Below, one piece after another: positions 52,764 through 62,733 of a DNA stretch of 64,000 bases (the stretch's first letter is position 1; each line of letters begins with the position of its first letter). The DNA lies in NCBI RefSeq assembly GCF_000260115.1, contig NZ_JH651379.1, positions 3,436,240 through 3,500,239 of the forward strand, in the 5' to 3' direction. The position numbers were made by a program, and so were the translations under genes. This stretch comes from Galbibacter orientalis DSM 19592 (lineage in GTDB: Bacteria; Bacteroidota; Bacteroidia; Flavobacteriales; Flavobacteriaceae). The notes beneath the pieces were generated by a model. It searched no databases. It had not been told where the DNA came from and saw nothing but the letters and a program-made list of their open reading frames with translations.

Positions 52764-52789
52764 GTGCTGTAGATTTTAAAGTTTAAACC

Positions 52790-52980
52790 CTCTTGGAGGG
52801 CTAACTCCCCGATGCTTACATCGAAATGAGTTAATATTTTTTATTTGAATCCCTCATTGAGGGTTTAATTCCCTAGAGCCTGTCTTGGGTTTACCATAGG
52901 GCTCTACGTCTAAATGGATTAAATTATTCTCCTTTGACTACCTCGTAAATTCTACCTGAGGTTGTTGCTTAGTTTTAAAA
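52790..52980. repeat. Hairpin-rich dispersed repeat between the two subunit genes
   Basis: CCCTCTTGGAGGG, CCCTCATTGAGGG, GAGCCTGTCTTGGGTTTACCATAGGGCTC, CCTCGTAAATTCTACCTGAGG. Confidence 0.65.
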
Positions 52981-52985
52981 CTAAC

Positions 52986-53441
52986 TTAATTAGAAGCGGC
53001 TGTTTTAATTGCTGCTTTAATGCGAGTATAAGTGCCACAACGACAAATATTCCCATTCATAGCTTCGTCAATATCTTCATCTGTAGGATTGGGATTACTA
53101 TTTAATAAGGAAGCAGCCGACATAATTTGTCCTGCTTGGCAATAACCACATTGCGGAACATCATGTTCAATCCATGCTTTTTGTACAGGGTGATCTCCTT
53201 TTTCCGATAAACCTTCTATGGTTGTTATCTTTTGTTCTCCAACTGCAGATACTGGTAATTGACAAGATCTTACTGCCACTCCTTCAATATGTATAGTGCA
53301 TGCCCCACATTGAGCAATTCCGCAACCAAATTTTGTTCCTACAAATTGAAGATGGTCTCTTAAAACCCATAACATAGGTGTGGTTTCCTCCACATTTATA
53401 GTATGAGATTCTCCATTGATGTTAAGTTTGTAATCAGGCAT
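52986..53441 (-). CDS. (2Fe-2S)-binding small subunit of molybdenum hydroxylase, second copy
   Basis: [76 protein letters not shown], almost identical core to 20185..20643. Confidence 0.95.
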   Translation of the reverse strand: MPDYKLNINGESHTINVEETTPMLWVLRDHLQFVGTKFGCGIAQCGACTIHIEGVAVRSCQLPVSAVGEQKITTIEGLSEKGDHPVQKAWIEHDVPQCGYCQAGQIMSAASLLNSNPNPTDEDIDEAMNGNICRCGTYTRIKAAIKTAASN

Positions 53442-53749
53442 AGGTTCTTTTTTTTGTTTTAGTCTGAATTCTGTAATTATAGCTAAACACAGAATTTGGT
53501 TTAAATTAATAAATTTTTAGTAATTATTACTAATGAAAATCAAACATTAACGCTTTCATAAAGCTATAAGGGACATTAATACTGTTATTTGATTAAAAGT
53601 GAATTAGTTATAAATAGTTTTATAGCTTATTTATTTAAATTCTAAACACTAAAAAGGAAGTGAATAAAGCTTTTAATTTAACAAAGAAATATACTTTAAT
53701 ATTTTTCAGATTATTGCGAAAAGAGTAAATTATTGCTGTTGTTTTTAAG

Positions 53750-54772
53750 ATGAAAAAAATTAAAATTATGAGTAAAGTAATAGTATTAGATAAGCGCCCA
53801 GTAGGAACTCCAACCTTATCAGATTTTAAATTTAAAAATGAAGATATAGTAGATTTAAAGGATGGCGACCTACAAATAAAGTCAGAATATGTATCTGTAG
53901 ACCCTTACTTAAGAGGAAGAATGAGCGACGCTAAGTCGTATGTCCCTCCTTTTGAATTAGGAAAACCAATTACGTCTGGAATAGTAGCTAAAGTTGTAGC
54001 TTCCAAAAATAAAGATTTCCAAGAAGGAGATTATATTTCTGGAATATTAGATTGGAAAGAAGAGCAGATAATTTCTTCAGAAAAGATAAAAGAAATTAGA
54101 AAAGTAGATGCTAACCAGGCACCATTATCTGCTTATTTAGGAATACTTGGAATGACAGGACTTACCGCATATTTAGGACTCACAGAAATTGGGAAACCTA
54201 AAGAAGGAGAAACCTTGTTGGTTTCTGGAGCTGCTGGTGCTGTAGGAAGTGTTGTAGGGCAGATAGGGAAAATATTAGGACTTCGTGTAGTTGGAATTGC
54301 GGGAAGCGATGAAAAGATCAACCTTTTAAAATCGGAGTTTGGTTATGATGAAGGGATTAATTACAACACCATTAAAGATATGAAGGCAGCCATTAAAGAA
54401 GCCTGTCCTAATGGTGTAGATATTTATTTTGATAATGTGGGTGGAGAAATATCCGACGCTGTATTATTTAGCATCAATAAATTTGCACGTATGATTATTT
54501 GTGGAGCTATTTCTGTTTATAACGAAACTTCTGTTCCGAAAGGTGTTAGTGTTCAGCCATTTTTAATTAAAAATAGTGCCTTAATGCAAGGATTTATTGT
54601 ATCCAATTACCAAGATAAGTTTCCAGAAGCTGGGCAACAACTAGGACAATGGTTAGCAGAAAACAAACTCACTTATAAAGAAACTATTGTAGATGGATTT
54701 GATAATATCCCACAAGCCTTTTTAGATTTATTTGAAGGGAAAAACAAAGGGAAAATGATAGTAAAGATATAA
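53750..54772 (+). CDS. NADP-dependent oxidoreductase (MDR, prostaglandin reductase/CurA-like)
   Basis: LSVDPYLRGRM-type motif (VSVDPYLRGRMSD), TLLVSGAAGAVGSVVGQIGKILGLRVVGIAGS, DIYFDNVGGEISDAVL. True start may be the Met at 53768. Confidence 0.95.
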   Translation: MKKIKIMSKVIVLDKRPVGTPTLSDFKFKNEDIVDLKDGDLQIKSEYVSVDPYLRGRMSDAKSYVPPFELGKPITSGIVAKVVASKNKDFQEGDYISGILDWKEEQIISSEKIKEIRKVDANQAPLSAYLGILGMTGLTAYLGLTEIGKPKEGETLLVSGAAGAVGSVVGQIGKILGLRVVGIAGSDEKINLLKSEFGYDEGINYNTIKDMKAAIKEACPNGVDIYFDNVGGEISDAVLFSINKFARMIICGAISVYNETSVPKGVSVQPFLIKNSALMQGFIVSNYQDKFPEAGQQLGQWLAENKLTYKETIVDGFDNIPQAFLDLFEGKNKGKMIVKI

Positions 54773-54820
54773 TTACTGGTCGCAGATATGATCTAAAACC
54801 CTGCTACCATATAAATTTTA

Positions 54821-54905
54821 GTCACGAATTCACAGATTTACTCAAAAAATAGTTGTGAATTCGTGGCAAACTAAAAATCTTAATACTTTATACTAACTAC
54901 TTAAT
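54821..54905. repeat. Palindromic intergenic repeat plus TTAATACT tail
   Basis: GTCACGAATTCACA...TGTGAATTCGTGGC followed by AATCTTAATACTTTATACTAACTACTTAATACTA. Confidence 0.8.
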
Positions 54906-54918
54906 ACTATTTATAAAA

Positions 54919-55866
54919 TTACATTTCCTCTCTATACTTCTTCCCTATTTTACTAGAGAATCGAGAGAATATAAGAAGTGTTTTTTTAGTATTGATAAAA
55001 TAAACCCCAGTAAGTAGTATTGCAGCCGCTATTATAGATTGTAGAGTAATATGTTCTTCTAAAAAGAACCATCCTAGAAATAAAGCTATAATTGGATTTA
55101 CATAGGTTGATGTTGCTACTTTTTCTGGAGAGACTACCCTTAGTAAGTAATTAAAGGAAGTAAAAGCAACGATACTTCCAAGTAAAATTAATGCTAATAA
55201 CGCCAATTGAGTATCTGTTTGCCAAGTGTTTGGAGCTGTCCACTGCTCTCCTAAAGTCAAACTTAACGTGAGTAGAAAAATCCCACCCATAAACATTTGG
55301 TAGGCAGAATTTACAAAAAAGTGCTTAGGTAATTTTGCTTTAGAAACAAAAATACTGGCATAGGCCCAACTAATCATACAAAGAAAGATAACCCCTATTC
55401 CTACTAAGCTGTTTTCTTTATTACTAACGGTATTTTGACTTACCAATAAGTAAATCCCTAAGATTCCTAAGCCTACGCCTATAAACGACATGAATTTTAT
55501 TTTCTTACCCTCTAAAATTCGTAGTAAAAGTAATACAATCAAAGGCTGAGCAGACATTTCTAAGGCAGCAAAACCGCTATCTACATACTTTAAAGCCCAT
55601 ACTACAAAGCCATTTCCAATTGCTAAAAATAAGAAACCAGCAATGGAAGTATTTATAAACTGTTTTTTAGAAACTTTAATATCTAATCCTATGGATTTAG
55701 CAATAATAAATGCTATAATTCCTGCTGTTACAAAGCGTAATCCAGCCAACATAAATGGAGGAAGTTCAGTAACTGCAATTTTATTTAAGAAATAAGTAGA
55801 ACCCCAAATTACATAAATAGCAATAAAGGCAAGTACAATAAGTACTTTATTAGAAGCTGCTTTCAT
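54919..55866 (-). CDS. EamA/DMT family transporter (YedA-like)
   Basis: YVIWGSTYFLNKIAVTELPPFMLAGLRFVTAG..., two 5-TM EamA repeats. Confidence 0.92.
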   Translation of the reverse strand: MKAASNKVLIVLAFIAIYVIWGSTYFLNKIAVTELPPFMLAGLRFVTAGIIAFIIAKSIGLDIKVSKKQFINTSIAGFLFLAIGNGFVVWALKYVDSGFAALEMSAQPLIVLLLLRILEGKKIKFMSFIGVGLGILGIYLLVSQNTVSNKENSLVGIGVIFLCMISWAYASIFVSKAKLPKHFFVNSAYQMFMGGIFLLTLSLTLGEQWTAPNTWQTDTQLALLALILLGSIVAFTSFNYLLRVVSPEKVATSTYVNPIIALFLGWFFLEEHITLQSIIAAAILLTGVYFINTKKTLLIFSRFSSKIGKKYREEM

Positions 55867-55883
55867 TAATTATTTTTCTTCAA

Positions 55884-57245
55884 TTATTTTTTCTTCTTTT
55901 TATTACGCTGATTGTAGTTTTTATCGCCTCTTGTTTTAGGTTTTTTATATTTCTGTTTTATAGTTCTTCTGTAAGAACCTCCTTGATTTGTTTTTTTATT
56001 TTTCTCCTTTTTTTCATGAAAACTAGCTCCAGGAGCATCTTCATCCAGACGTTTATGTGGATTATCAGGTTCTATAACTCTGGGTTGCTCTTCTGAAGTT
56101 AATTGTTTTGAAACTTCAACTTCCTCAGGGAAATCATGCTGAGGGATTTCCATTTTCATTAATTCCTCAATAGCCTCTTTATTTTCTTTTTCCTTTTCAG
56201 TAAAAAATAAAATAGCACTTCCCTTCTCCTCTGCTCTACCGGTTCTACCAATACGATGCATATAATTTTCTGGAAAAGCTGGCGTATCAAAATTAAAAAC
56301 GTGAGATATTTTATCTAGATCCAAGCCACGAGCCATAACATCTGTAGTAACAAGTATTCTATGAACACCCTCTTCAAACTCCTCAATAGAGCGCAATCTA
56401 TAATTTTGGGTCTTATTAGAGTGAATTACACAAACATCATCCTTAAAATTCTCGGTAAGTACGGTGTATAATAAGTCAGCACTTTTTTTATTGGAGACAA
56501 AAACCAATACTTTTTTGAAAACTTCCTTATCTTTTAAGATATGATGAAGCAAATTAATTTTGGTATAAAAGTTAGGAACACTATAGCAACTTTGGTCAAT
56601 GTTTTCCAGCGGTGTACCACTAACAGCAACCGATACTTTTTCTGTTCCTCGGAAGAAATCCTGAATTAAAGTTTCTATTTCATCGGTCATAGTAGCCGAA
56701 AACATGATGTTTTGACGGCGCTCTGGTAATAATTCAAAAATATTATTTAATTGAAATCTAAAACCTAAATCCAGCATTACATCTACTTCATCAATAACTA
56801 GTTTTTTTACGGCTTTTAACTGTACAGCTCTACTAATTACCAAATCGTATAAACGTCCAGGAGTTGCTACAATGATATCGGTTCCTTGCGCTAAAGCTTC
56901 TTTTTGACGGTTTATATTTGTCCCTCCATAAACTCCTTCAACCCTAATATTCATGTATTTACTAAACTTAGCAATCTCTTCTACCACTTGTACCACAAGT
57001 TCTCTTGTTGGAACCATTACCAATACACGAGGATTTACTTGTTTAGAAAATTTTAATCCCTGAAGGATAGGGAGCATATATGCAAAAGTTTTTCCTGTTC
57101 CCGTTTGTGCTATTCCAATAACATCTTTTCCAGACATTACCACTGGAAATGCTTTTTCTTGGATTGGCGTAGGATTTTCAAAGCCTAAATCCTCTATTGC
57201 ATACTGTAATTGGTTTGATATTTTAAATTCGTCAAAAGATTGCAT
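55884..57245 (-). CDS. DEAD-box RNA helicase
   Basis: GIAQTGTGKTFAYMLPIL, VIDEVDVMLDLGF (DEVD variant), MFSATM, HRIGRTGRAEEKG; basic C-terminal tail. Confidence 0.94.
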   Translation of the reverse strand: MQSFDEFKISNQLQYAIEDLGFENPTPIQEKAFPVVMSGKDVIGIAQTGTGKTFAYMLPILQGLKFSKQVNPRVLVMVPTRELVVQVVEEIAKFSKYMNIRVEGVYGGTNINRQKEALAQGTDIIVATPGRLYDLVISRAVQLKAVKKLVIDEVDVMLDLGFRFQLNNIFELLPERRQNIMFSATMTDEIETLIQDFFRGTEKVSVAVSGTPLENIDQSCYSVPNFYTKINLLHHILKDKEVFKKVLVFVSNKKSADLLYTVLTENFKDDVCVIHSNKTQNYRLRSIEEFEEGVHRILVTTDVMARGLDLDKISHVFNFDTPAFPENYMHRIGRTGRAEEKGSAILFFTEKEKENKEAIEELMKMEIPQHDFPEEVEVSKQLTSEEQPRVIEPDNPHKRLDEDAPGASFHEKKEKNKKTNQGGSYRRTIKQKYKKPKTRGDKNYNQRNKKKKK

Positions 57246-57332
57246 ATCTATACTTTTTTCCTTCCACAAAAGTAGTGGGATTTAATTTTAAAACTTATGG
57301 ATCCTAAATAATTAAAACTATTATTAACAGAG

Positions 57333-58643
57333 TTATATAACAGTTACTCGTACCTTTTTCTTTTTCAACCTACTGTTATTCAAGGCTTCTACTAATTTTG
57401 TAGCTTCAGAAGCTGGTACGGCTACAAAGGTACAATCTTGCTTTAATTCAATAATACCTAATTGGTCTTTATTTAAATTACCTTGCTTAAAAAATAAGCC
57501 AGCTATATCTCCTTTTGAAATTTTATCTTTCCGTCCGCCAGATACAAATAATGTTTGCCAGTAATTAGGCTTGATGGGTGTTTTTTTAGAAATATCCGCA
57601 TTTGAAGTCTTTTTAATAAAATCGGGGAAATTCTCTTTCTCTTCTTTTAAAACATAGGCTGTTCCTTTAGCATTTACCCGTGCAGTTCTACCATTTCTAT
57701 GTGTAAACTCATTAGCATTAAAAGGAAGCTGATAATGGATAATATATTTTATCTCTGGAATATCAATCCCACGAGCTGCCAAATCGGTAGCTAATAACAC
57801 ATTAAAAGTTCCATTTCTAAATTTTATAAGGGAACGTTCTCTATCTTTTTGCTCCATTCCTCCATGAAAACAACCATGAGAAATATGATTCCTACTAAGA
57901 AAATTACTCACCTCTTGAATACTATCTTTTAAATTGCAAAAGATAATTCCAGGTTCATTTCCTTCGTGTTCTACAACATCTAATAGCGTTTTTAGCCTTT
58001 TTCCTGAAGGAGAAATTACAGTTTTTATAGCTAATTTTGAAGCTTCTTTATTTAGATAATTTATAACTGTAGAATTCTGAAACTTAACAAAATTAGGTAT
58101 TTTAACTCCTTGTGTTGCAGAGGTTAAAATGCGTCTATCTAAATTATTAAGTTCAATTATGATTTCCTTCATTTCTTCTTCAAATCCTACTTCTAACGAT
58201 TTATCAAATTCGTCTAAAACTAAAGTTTTAATATGTTCAGTAGAAAAGCGTTCTTGTACAAAATGATCGGACATTCTCCCTGGAGTTCCTATTAGAATAG
58301 CGGGAGTATGCTTTAATTCAATTTTATCTTTCGACATAGCGCGACCTCCATAAACTGCATTGACTTTGTAGCCAGTTCCCATATTTCTAATAACCTGCTC
58401 TATTTGAATAGCCAATTCTCTAGAAGGAACTAAAATAAGAGCTTGGACTTCTTCACAGGTAGGATCTAATCTCTCTAGTATAGGGAGTAAAAAAGCTAAT
58501 GTTTTTCCTGTTCCTGTAGGAGAAAGAATAATTGTGTTGACTGAATTTTTTATTACTGAAAGAGCTTCTTCTTGCATATCGTTTAACTGATAAATATTCA
58601 GTTTCTCAAGAATCTCTTGTTGATCTTTTATAGTATTGGCCAT
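57333..58643 (-). CDS. DEAD-box helicase with DbpA-like C-terminal RNA-binding domain
   Basis: LSPTGTGKTLAFLLPIL, VLDEFDKSLEVGF (DEFD), TSATQG, HRNGRTARV; C-term SGGRKDKISKGDIAGLFFKQGNLNKDQLGIIELKQDCTFVAVP. Confidence 0.93.
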   Translation of the reverse strand: MANTIKDQQEILEKLNIYQLNDMQEEALSVIKNSVNTIILSPTGTGKTLAFLLPILERLDPTCEEVQALILVPSRELAIQIEQVIRNMGTGYKVNAVYGGRAMSKDKIELKHTPAILIGTPGRMSDHFVQERFSTEHIKTLVLDEFDKSLEVGFEEEMKEIIIELNNLDRRILTSATQGVKIPNFVKFQNSTVINYLNKEASKLAIKTVISPSGKRLKTLLDVVEHEGNEPGIIFCNLKDSIQEVSNFLSRNHISHGCFHGGMEQKDRERSLIKFRNGTFNVLLATDLAARGIDIPEIKYIIHYQLPFNANEFTHRNGRTARVNAKGTAYVLKEEKENFPDFIKKTSNADISKKTPIKPNYWQTLFVSGGRKDKISKGDIAGLFFKQGNLNKDQLGIIELKQDCTFVAVPASEATKLVEALNNSRLKKKKVRVTVI

Positions 58644-58760
58644 TATTTATAACTTAAGCACTAATTTTTTTACTCGATAATCAAAATTTGAATACTCCAA
58701 AGCCTGTTCTGAGTTCACCAAAGGGCTTCTGTCTATTTTATACCTTTAATATCTAGTATA

Positions 58761-60104
58761 CTAGCTTCGAGATGGTTTTCGTTTCTTTTCATTCACCTCT
58801 TTAGTAGGTGTAGCTTGTTGGTTTAAGTAATTTGCTAGTAACTTATCTACCAACTCTTCTTTTGTTAAATGATGAAATACGGTATGCACTTTCTCTCTAA
58901 ATTCAGGAGATATTGTGTGGTTAGGCTTTGTTTTAAATATTTTTTTAGCCCATAAAAGGGTGTTATTCTCTTCAATACTTTTAGCGTCTGCTTTCTCAAA
59001 CTTTTTAAAAGTAATCCCTAGTTCATTTTCAAATTCACTTAATTCGCTTACTTCCTCTTCTTGTAAAACAGTCAATGCGAGTCCGTTTGCTCCTGCTCTT
59101 GCAGTACGACCACTTCTATGTACATACGCTTCAAAAGTATCTGGAAGATGATAATTTATAACATAAGAAATATCTTTTACATCTATTCCACGTGCTGCCA
59201 AATCTGTAGCTACTAGAATATTAATATGTCCTTCTCTAAACTGCCCCATAATTCGATCTCTTATAGGCTGAGAAAGGCTCCCATGTAATGCCCCCGAAGA
59301 AAATTTATTAATAGCTAAGTTTTTAGCTAGCTTATTTACGGCAGCTTTAGTTTTACAGAAAATTATTCCCTGTTCTCCATTTTTACTGTTTAGAAAATGC
59401 ATTAAAACTTCTAGCTTTTCAATAGGTTCTACCACTACGTATTTATGATCTATTCCTTGATGTCCGCTAGTTTCCATATCTACCGACACCTGAATTACAT
59501 GTTTAGACATATAATTTTGAATCAGCTGTTTTATAGTTCCAGGCATTGTTGCTGTAAAAAGCATTGTCCTACGATTTTTAGGAAGCTCAGCTACAATTTC
59601 ATCTAAACCTTCTTTTAGCGAAGTAACCATTTCGTCGGCTTCATCTAAAACTAAATAAGAAGCTTTTTTAATATCGATTGCTTTTCGCTTAATCAAATCT
59701 ATCAAACGCCCAGGAGTTGCCACAACAATATGTGTGTCCTTTTTAAGTCGTTCTATTTGTGGTTTTATAGGAATCCCACCACAAATGGATGCAATAGAAA
59801 CTGTAGGTAAATTAGTAGCAAAAGACTCTAAATTTGTATAAATCTGCTGTCCTAATTCTCTGGTTGGGGCTACAATAACTGCTTGAATATGAGATTTTTC
59901 AGTATCAATTAATTGCAGGATAGGTAAACCAAAAGCAGCAGTTTTTCCTGTTCCAGTTTTAGCTACTCCAACAAAATCATCCTTTTTAGTGAGGATTATA
60001 GGGATTGCTTTTTCTTGAATTTCTGTGGGAGTGTTTATTTCTAAATCGAATAAACTATGCTGAAGAGGCTCAATAACCCCTAATTTTGAGAACGGTGTGG
60101 ACAT
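58761..60104 (-). CDS. DEAD-box RNA helicase
   Basis: GVAKTGTGKTAAFGLPILQ, VLDEADEMV, LFTATMP, HRSGRTARAG. Confidence 0.95.
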   Translation of the reverse strand: MSTPFSKLGVIEPLQHSLFDLEINTPTEIQEKAIPIILTKKDDFVGVAKTGTGKTAAFGLPILQLIDTEKSHIQAVIVAPTRELGQQIYTNLESFATNLPTVSIASICGGIPIKPQIERLKKDTHIVVATPGRLIDLIKRKAIDIKKASYLVLDEADEMVTSLKEGLDEIVAELPKNRRTMLFTATMPGTIKQLIQNYMSKHVIQVSVDMETSGHQGIDHKYVVVEPIEKLEVLMHFLNSKNGEQGIIFCKTKAAVNKLAKNLAINKFSSGALHGSLSQPIRDRIMGQFREGHINILVATDLAARGIDVKDISYVINYHLPDTFEAYVHRSGRTARAGANGLALTVLQEEEVSELSEFENELGITFKKFEKADAKSIEENNTLLWAKKIFKTKPNHTISPEFREKVHTVFHHLTKEELVDKLLANYLNQQATPTKEVNEKKRKPSRS

Positions 60105-60307
60105 GAATATAATTTCAGCAAAGATATTGTATCTATATTAAAAGAAATCATTTAATTATGGATATCTCACAAAGGCAGCATTTATAGGAAGAAAATTACT
60201 ACAGCTTTACTCGATAATCGAAATTTGATAGAAAGTAAAAAATAAAGATGATAGTATAGAATTTAAATGATTGTTAGGAAGTATTGGTATTAAAATTGTT
60301 CAAAAAA

Positions 60308-61306
60308 TTAATTTCCTTTTATTCTAGTCCAAAGCTCTTTCATTAATTTTTGAGCATCATCTCTTCCCTTTTTGGTTTCTGAGAATTGTAGTAATCCGTT
60401 ATTATTGATTTGGATTTTATACTGAAAAACAAAATCTTCAGCTTCAGAATCTAAACTCATTAATCCGAAGCGTAAATCGTTGAAAAACAACTCATTTTCT
60501 CGGACAGAAATACTATACCATCCTTTAGAAATATGAATCATCCGCTGCATTTTATCATTTTCTTTAATAGCTTCAATAAGCTCATGATTTTTAGGGCGAC
60601 TCTCAAAAGTAATTGGTTGTGAGTCGAATAAAGAATAAGTACCTAAGAGAAATGAGTCTTTTGTATTTACATTAGCATTCCATAAAACAGTATTCATAGG
60701 AGATGGTCTGGTGTCTATTTCGGAATATGCTATATGTTGTTCTTTCAAAGCGTTTTCAAATTTGGTGTAGGTTACCCACTTTAAAATTAAGGTCAGCATT
60801 AAATAGCTCGTACTCAATATTAGTCCCATTTTATTATAAAAACTCCGTTTTTTAGAACTTCGTTTCTTACACATTGTAAGTAGTAAAAATACAATAAAAG
60901 GAAGCGTATATAGTGGATCGATAACAAAGATAGATTTAAAAGCTACCCTATAATCCAAAGGCCAGAAGAGTTGGGTTCCCCATGTAGTAAAGGCGTCTAA
61001 AAGAGGGTGTGTTAAAAATCCCCAGAAAAATAAAAGAGTCCACCCTTTAAAATCTTTATAGGATTGATATTTAGAGACAAGCCATCCAAAAATAGGAGCA
61101 AAAATTATAGAAAACAAAATAGAATGTGTAAACCCGCGATGCATTTCTAGCGCAGTAACTGTATCCGTAAAGTTACTTGCCAATACATCTAAATCTGGAA
61201 TAGTACCAGCAATAGCACCATATAACATAGCCTTATTGCCTATCTTTTTTCCGAGAACAGCTTCTCCAACAGCGGCTCCTAATACTATTTGTGTAAGTGA
61301 ATCCAT
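60308..61306 (-). CDS. Metal-dependent hydrolase (YdjM/LexA-regulated membrane family)
   Basis: MDSLTQIVLGAAVGEAVLGKKIGNKAMLYGAIAGTIPDLDVL, HRGFTHSILF, HPLLDAFTTWGTQLFWPL. Confidence 0.92.
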   Translation of the reverse strand: MDSLTQIVLGAAVGEAVLGKKIGNKAMLYGAIAGTIPDLDVLASNFTDTVTALEMHRGFTHSILFSIIFAPIFGWLVSKYQSYKDFKGWTLLFFWGFLTHPLLDAFTTWGTQLFWPLDYRVAFKSIFVIDPLYTLPFIVFLLLTMCKKRSSKKRSFYNKMGLILSTSYLMLTLILKWVTYTKFENALKEQHIAYSEIDTRPSPMNTVLWNANVNTKDSFLLGTYSLFDSQPITFESRPKNHELIEAIKENDKMQRMIHISKGWYSISVRENELFFNDLRFGLMSLDSEAEDFVFQYKIQINNNGLLQFSETKKGRDDAQKLMKELWTRIKGN

Positions 61307-61485
61307 ATTTTTTACAAACATAGGTTATCTTATAAAATAGTTTTATTATTTCATACAAATAAATTCAATCAGACCAATTAATTTTCAATAATTTATAGAA
61401 TTAAAAAGTAGCATTTGCACAAAGATATAAGACCGCTTTGCTATAAGAATAAAGAGTAATTACCATAAAATTTTTAGTTTATAGA

Positions 61486-61520
61486 GAAACCTCTTTAAAT
61501 TTATTGTAGAGGTTTTCTTA
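61486..61520. terminator. Terminator-like stem-loop
   Basis: GAAACCTCT-TTAAATTTATTGT-AGAGGTTTTC. Confidence 0.5.
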
Positions 61521-61635
61521 TGAAAATTCACAAATTCTTTAATTTATTAAGTGAATCTCTATCTTCGCAAAAGTATTTACATCAAAATGAATTCTTGAGG
61601 AATTAAACCCTCTATGAAGGATTAAAGAATTAGGA

Positions 61636-62208
61636 ATGACTACCAAGCATCTACATTTTAAATTATATAAACCTTATGGAATTATTAGTCAAATGGCTAG
61701 TAATGATCTCCGTCAGGCTCGAAAAAAACGATTTTTAAAAGAACTTTATAATTTCCCTGATGGGATAATGCCTATTGGGAGACTTGATGAAAAATCTGAA
61801 GGACTTTTACTCATGACTACTGATGGGAAATTGAGTGACACTATTAACCGAAGTGGAATAGAAAAAGAATATTATGCTTTGGTTGATGGAGATATAACGG
61901 AAGAGGCTATAACACAATTACAAAACGGACTAAAAATAGGTTTGCATGGCGAAAAATATAAAACGCAGCCATGTAGAGCCAAAAAAATAGCTACTCCAAA
62001 GCTTCCTGAACGTAAAAAGAAGATTAGAGATGCACGGCACGGTCCCACAAGCTGGGTAAGTATTATCCTAACAGAAGGTAAATTTCATCAAGTTCGTAAA
62101 ATGACATCTGCAGTAGGCTTTCCTACATTGCGATTAGTTAGAGTTCGTATTGGAGATATTTCTTTAGGTAATATAGAGCCTGGAGAGGTAAGAGAAATAA
62201 AAATGTAA
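61636..62208 (+). CDS. rRNA large-subunit pseudouridine synthase E-like (RsuA/RluB/E/F family)
   Basis: FKLYKPYGIISQMAS, MPIGRLDEKSEGLLLMTTDGKLS, ILTEGKFHQVRKMTSAVGFPTLRLVRVRIGD. Confidence 0.94.
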   Translation: MTTKHLHFKLYKPYGIISQMASNDLRQARKKRFLKELYNFPDGIMPIGRLDEKSEGLLLMTTDGKLSDTINRSGIEKEYYALVDGDITEEAITQLQNGLKIGLHGEKYKTQPCRAKKIATPKLPERKKKIRDARHGPTSWVSIILTEGKFHQVRKMTSAVGFPTLRLVRVRIGDISLGNIEPGEVREIKM

Positions 62209-62319
62209 ACGTTTTAAGTTTCTATTTCTTTTTTTATGCTCTAAAGCTAGTGAAATGGTGACGTTTGATTTAATAAGGGAAATTTCTTTTGCTACTCCTT
62301 TTTTACTAGCGTAAATGAT

Positions 62320-62700
62320 GCACTCCCCCGCTAGCGCGAGCGTCACACTCGTGCTCATTAAAACCCGCTGCCGCACGAATCCTTTCGTGCGGTAGTTGTC
62401 TTTTATCCATAATGCTTAAATTTTGTAAAAGTTTCTACTTATATTTTATTACCATTATTACTATCCCTGTGGAACGCAATACAATCGCGCACCAGCGGGG
62501 GTTTGACCTGGGTACTATTTAACACCTTGTTCCACTCCGCATTTACTATCCCCTTGAGGGGATTATAGGGGTGTTTGTTTCATTGTTTTTACTTCTTACT
62601 CATAATTGGCGCAAGCTTAGCTCTTACGCTAACTGGGCTTCCCCGCTGCCGCACGAATCCTTTCGTGTGGTAATATTCTCTTAGCCATAATATTAAAATT
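62320..62700. repeat. GC-rich REP-like composite intergenic region
   Basis: CGCTGCCGCACGAATCCTTTCGTG(C/T)GGTA at 62367-62394 and 62645-62672 with perfect/near-perfect 9-bp stem and similar 3' flanks (..CTTTTATCCATAAT / ..CTCTTAGCCATAAT). Confidence 0.8.
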
Positions 62701-62733
62701 TAATTTTTTGGTCAATATTGAATATACCCTTAC

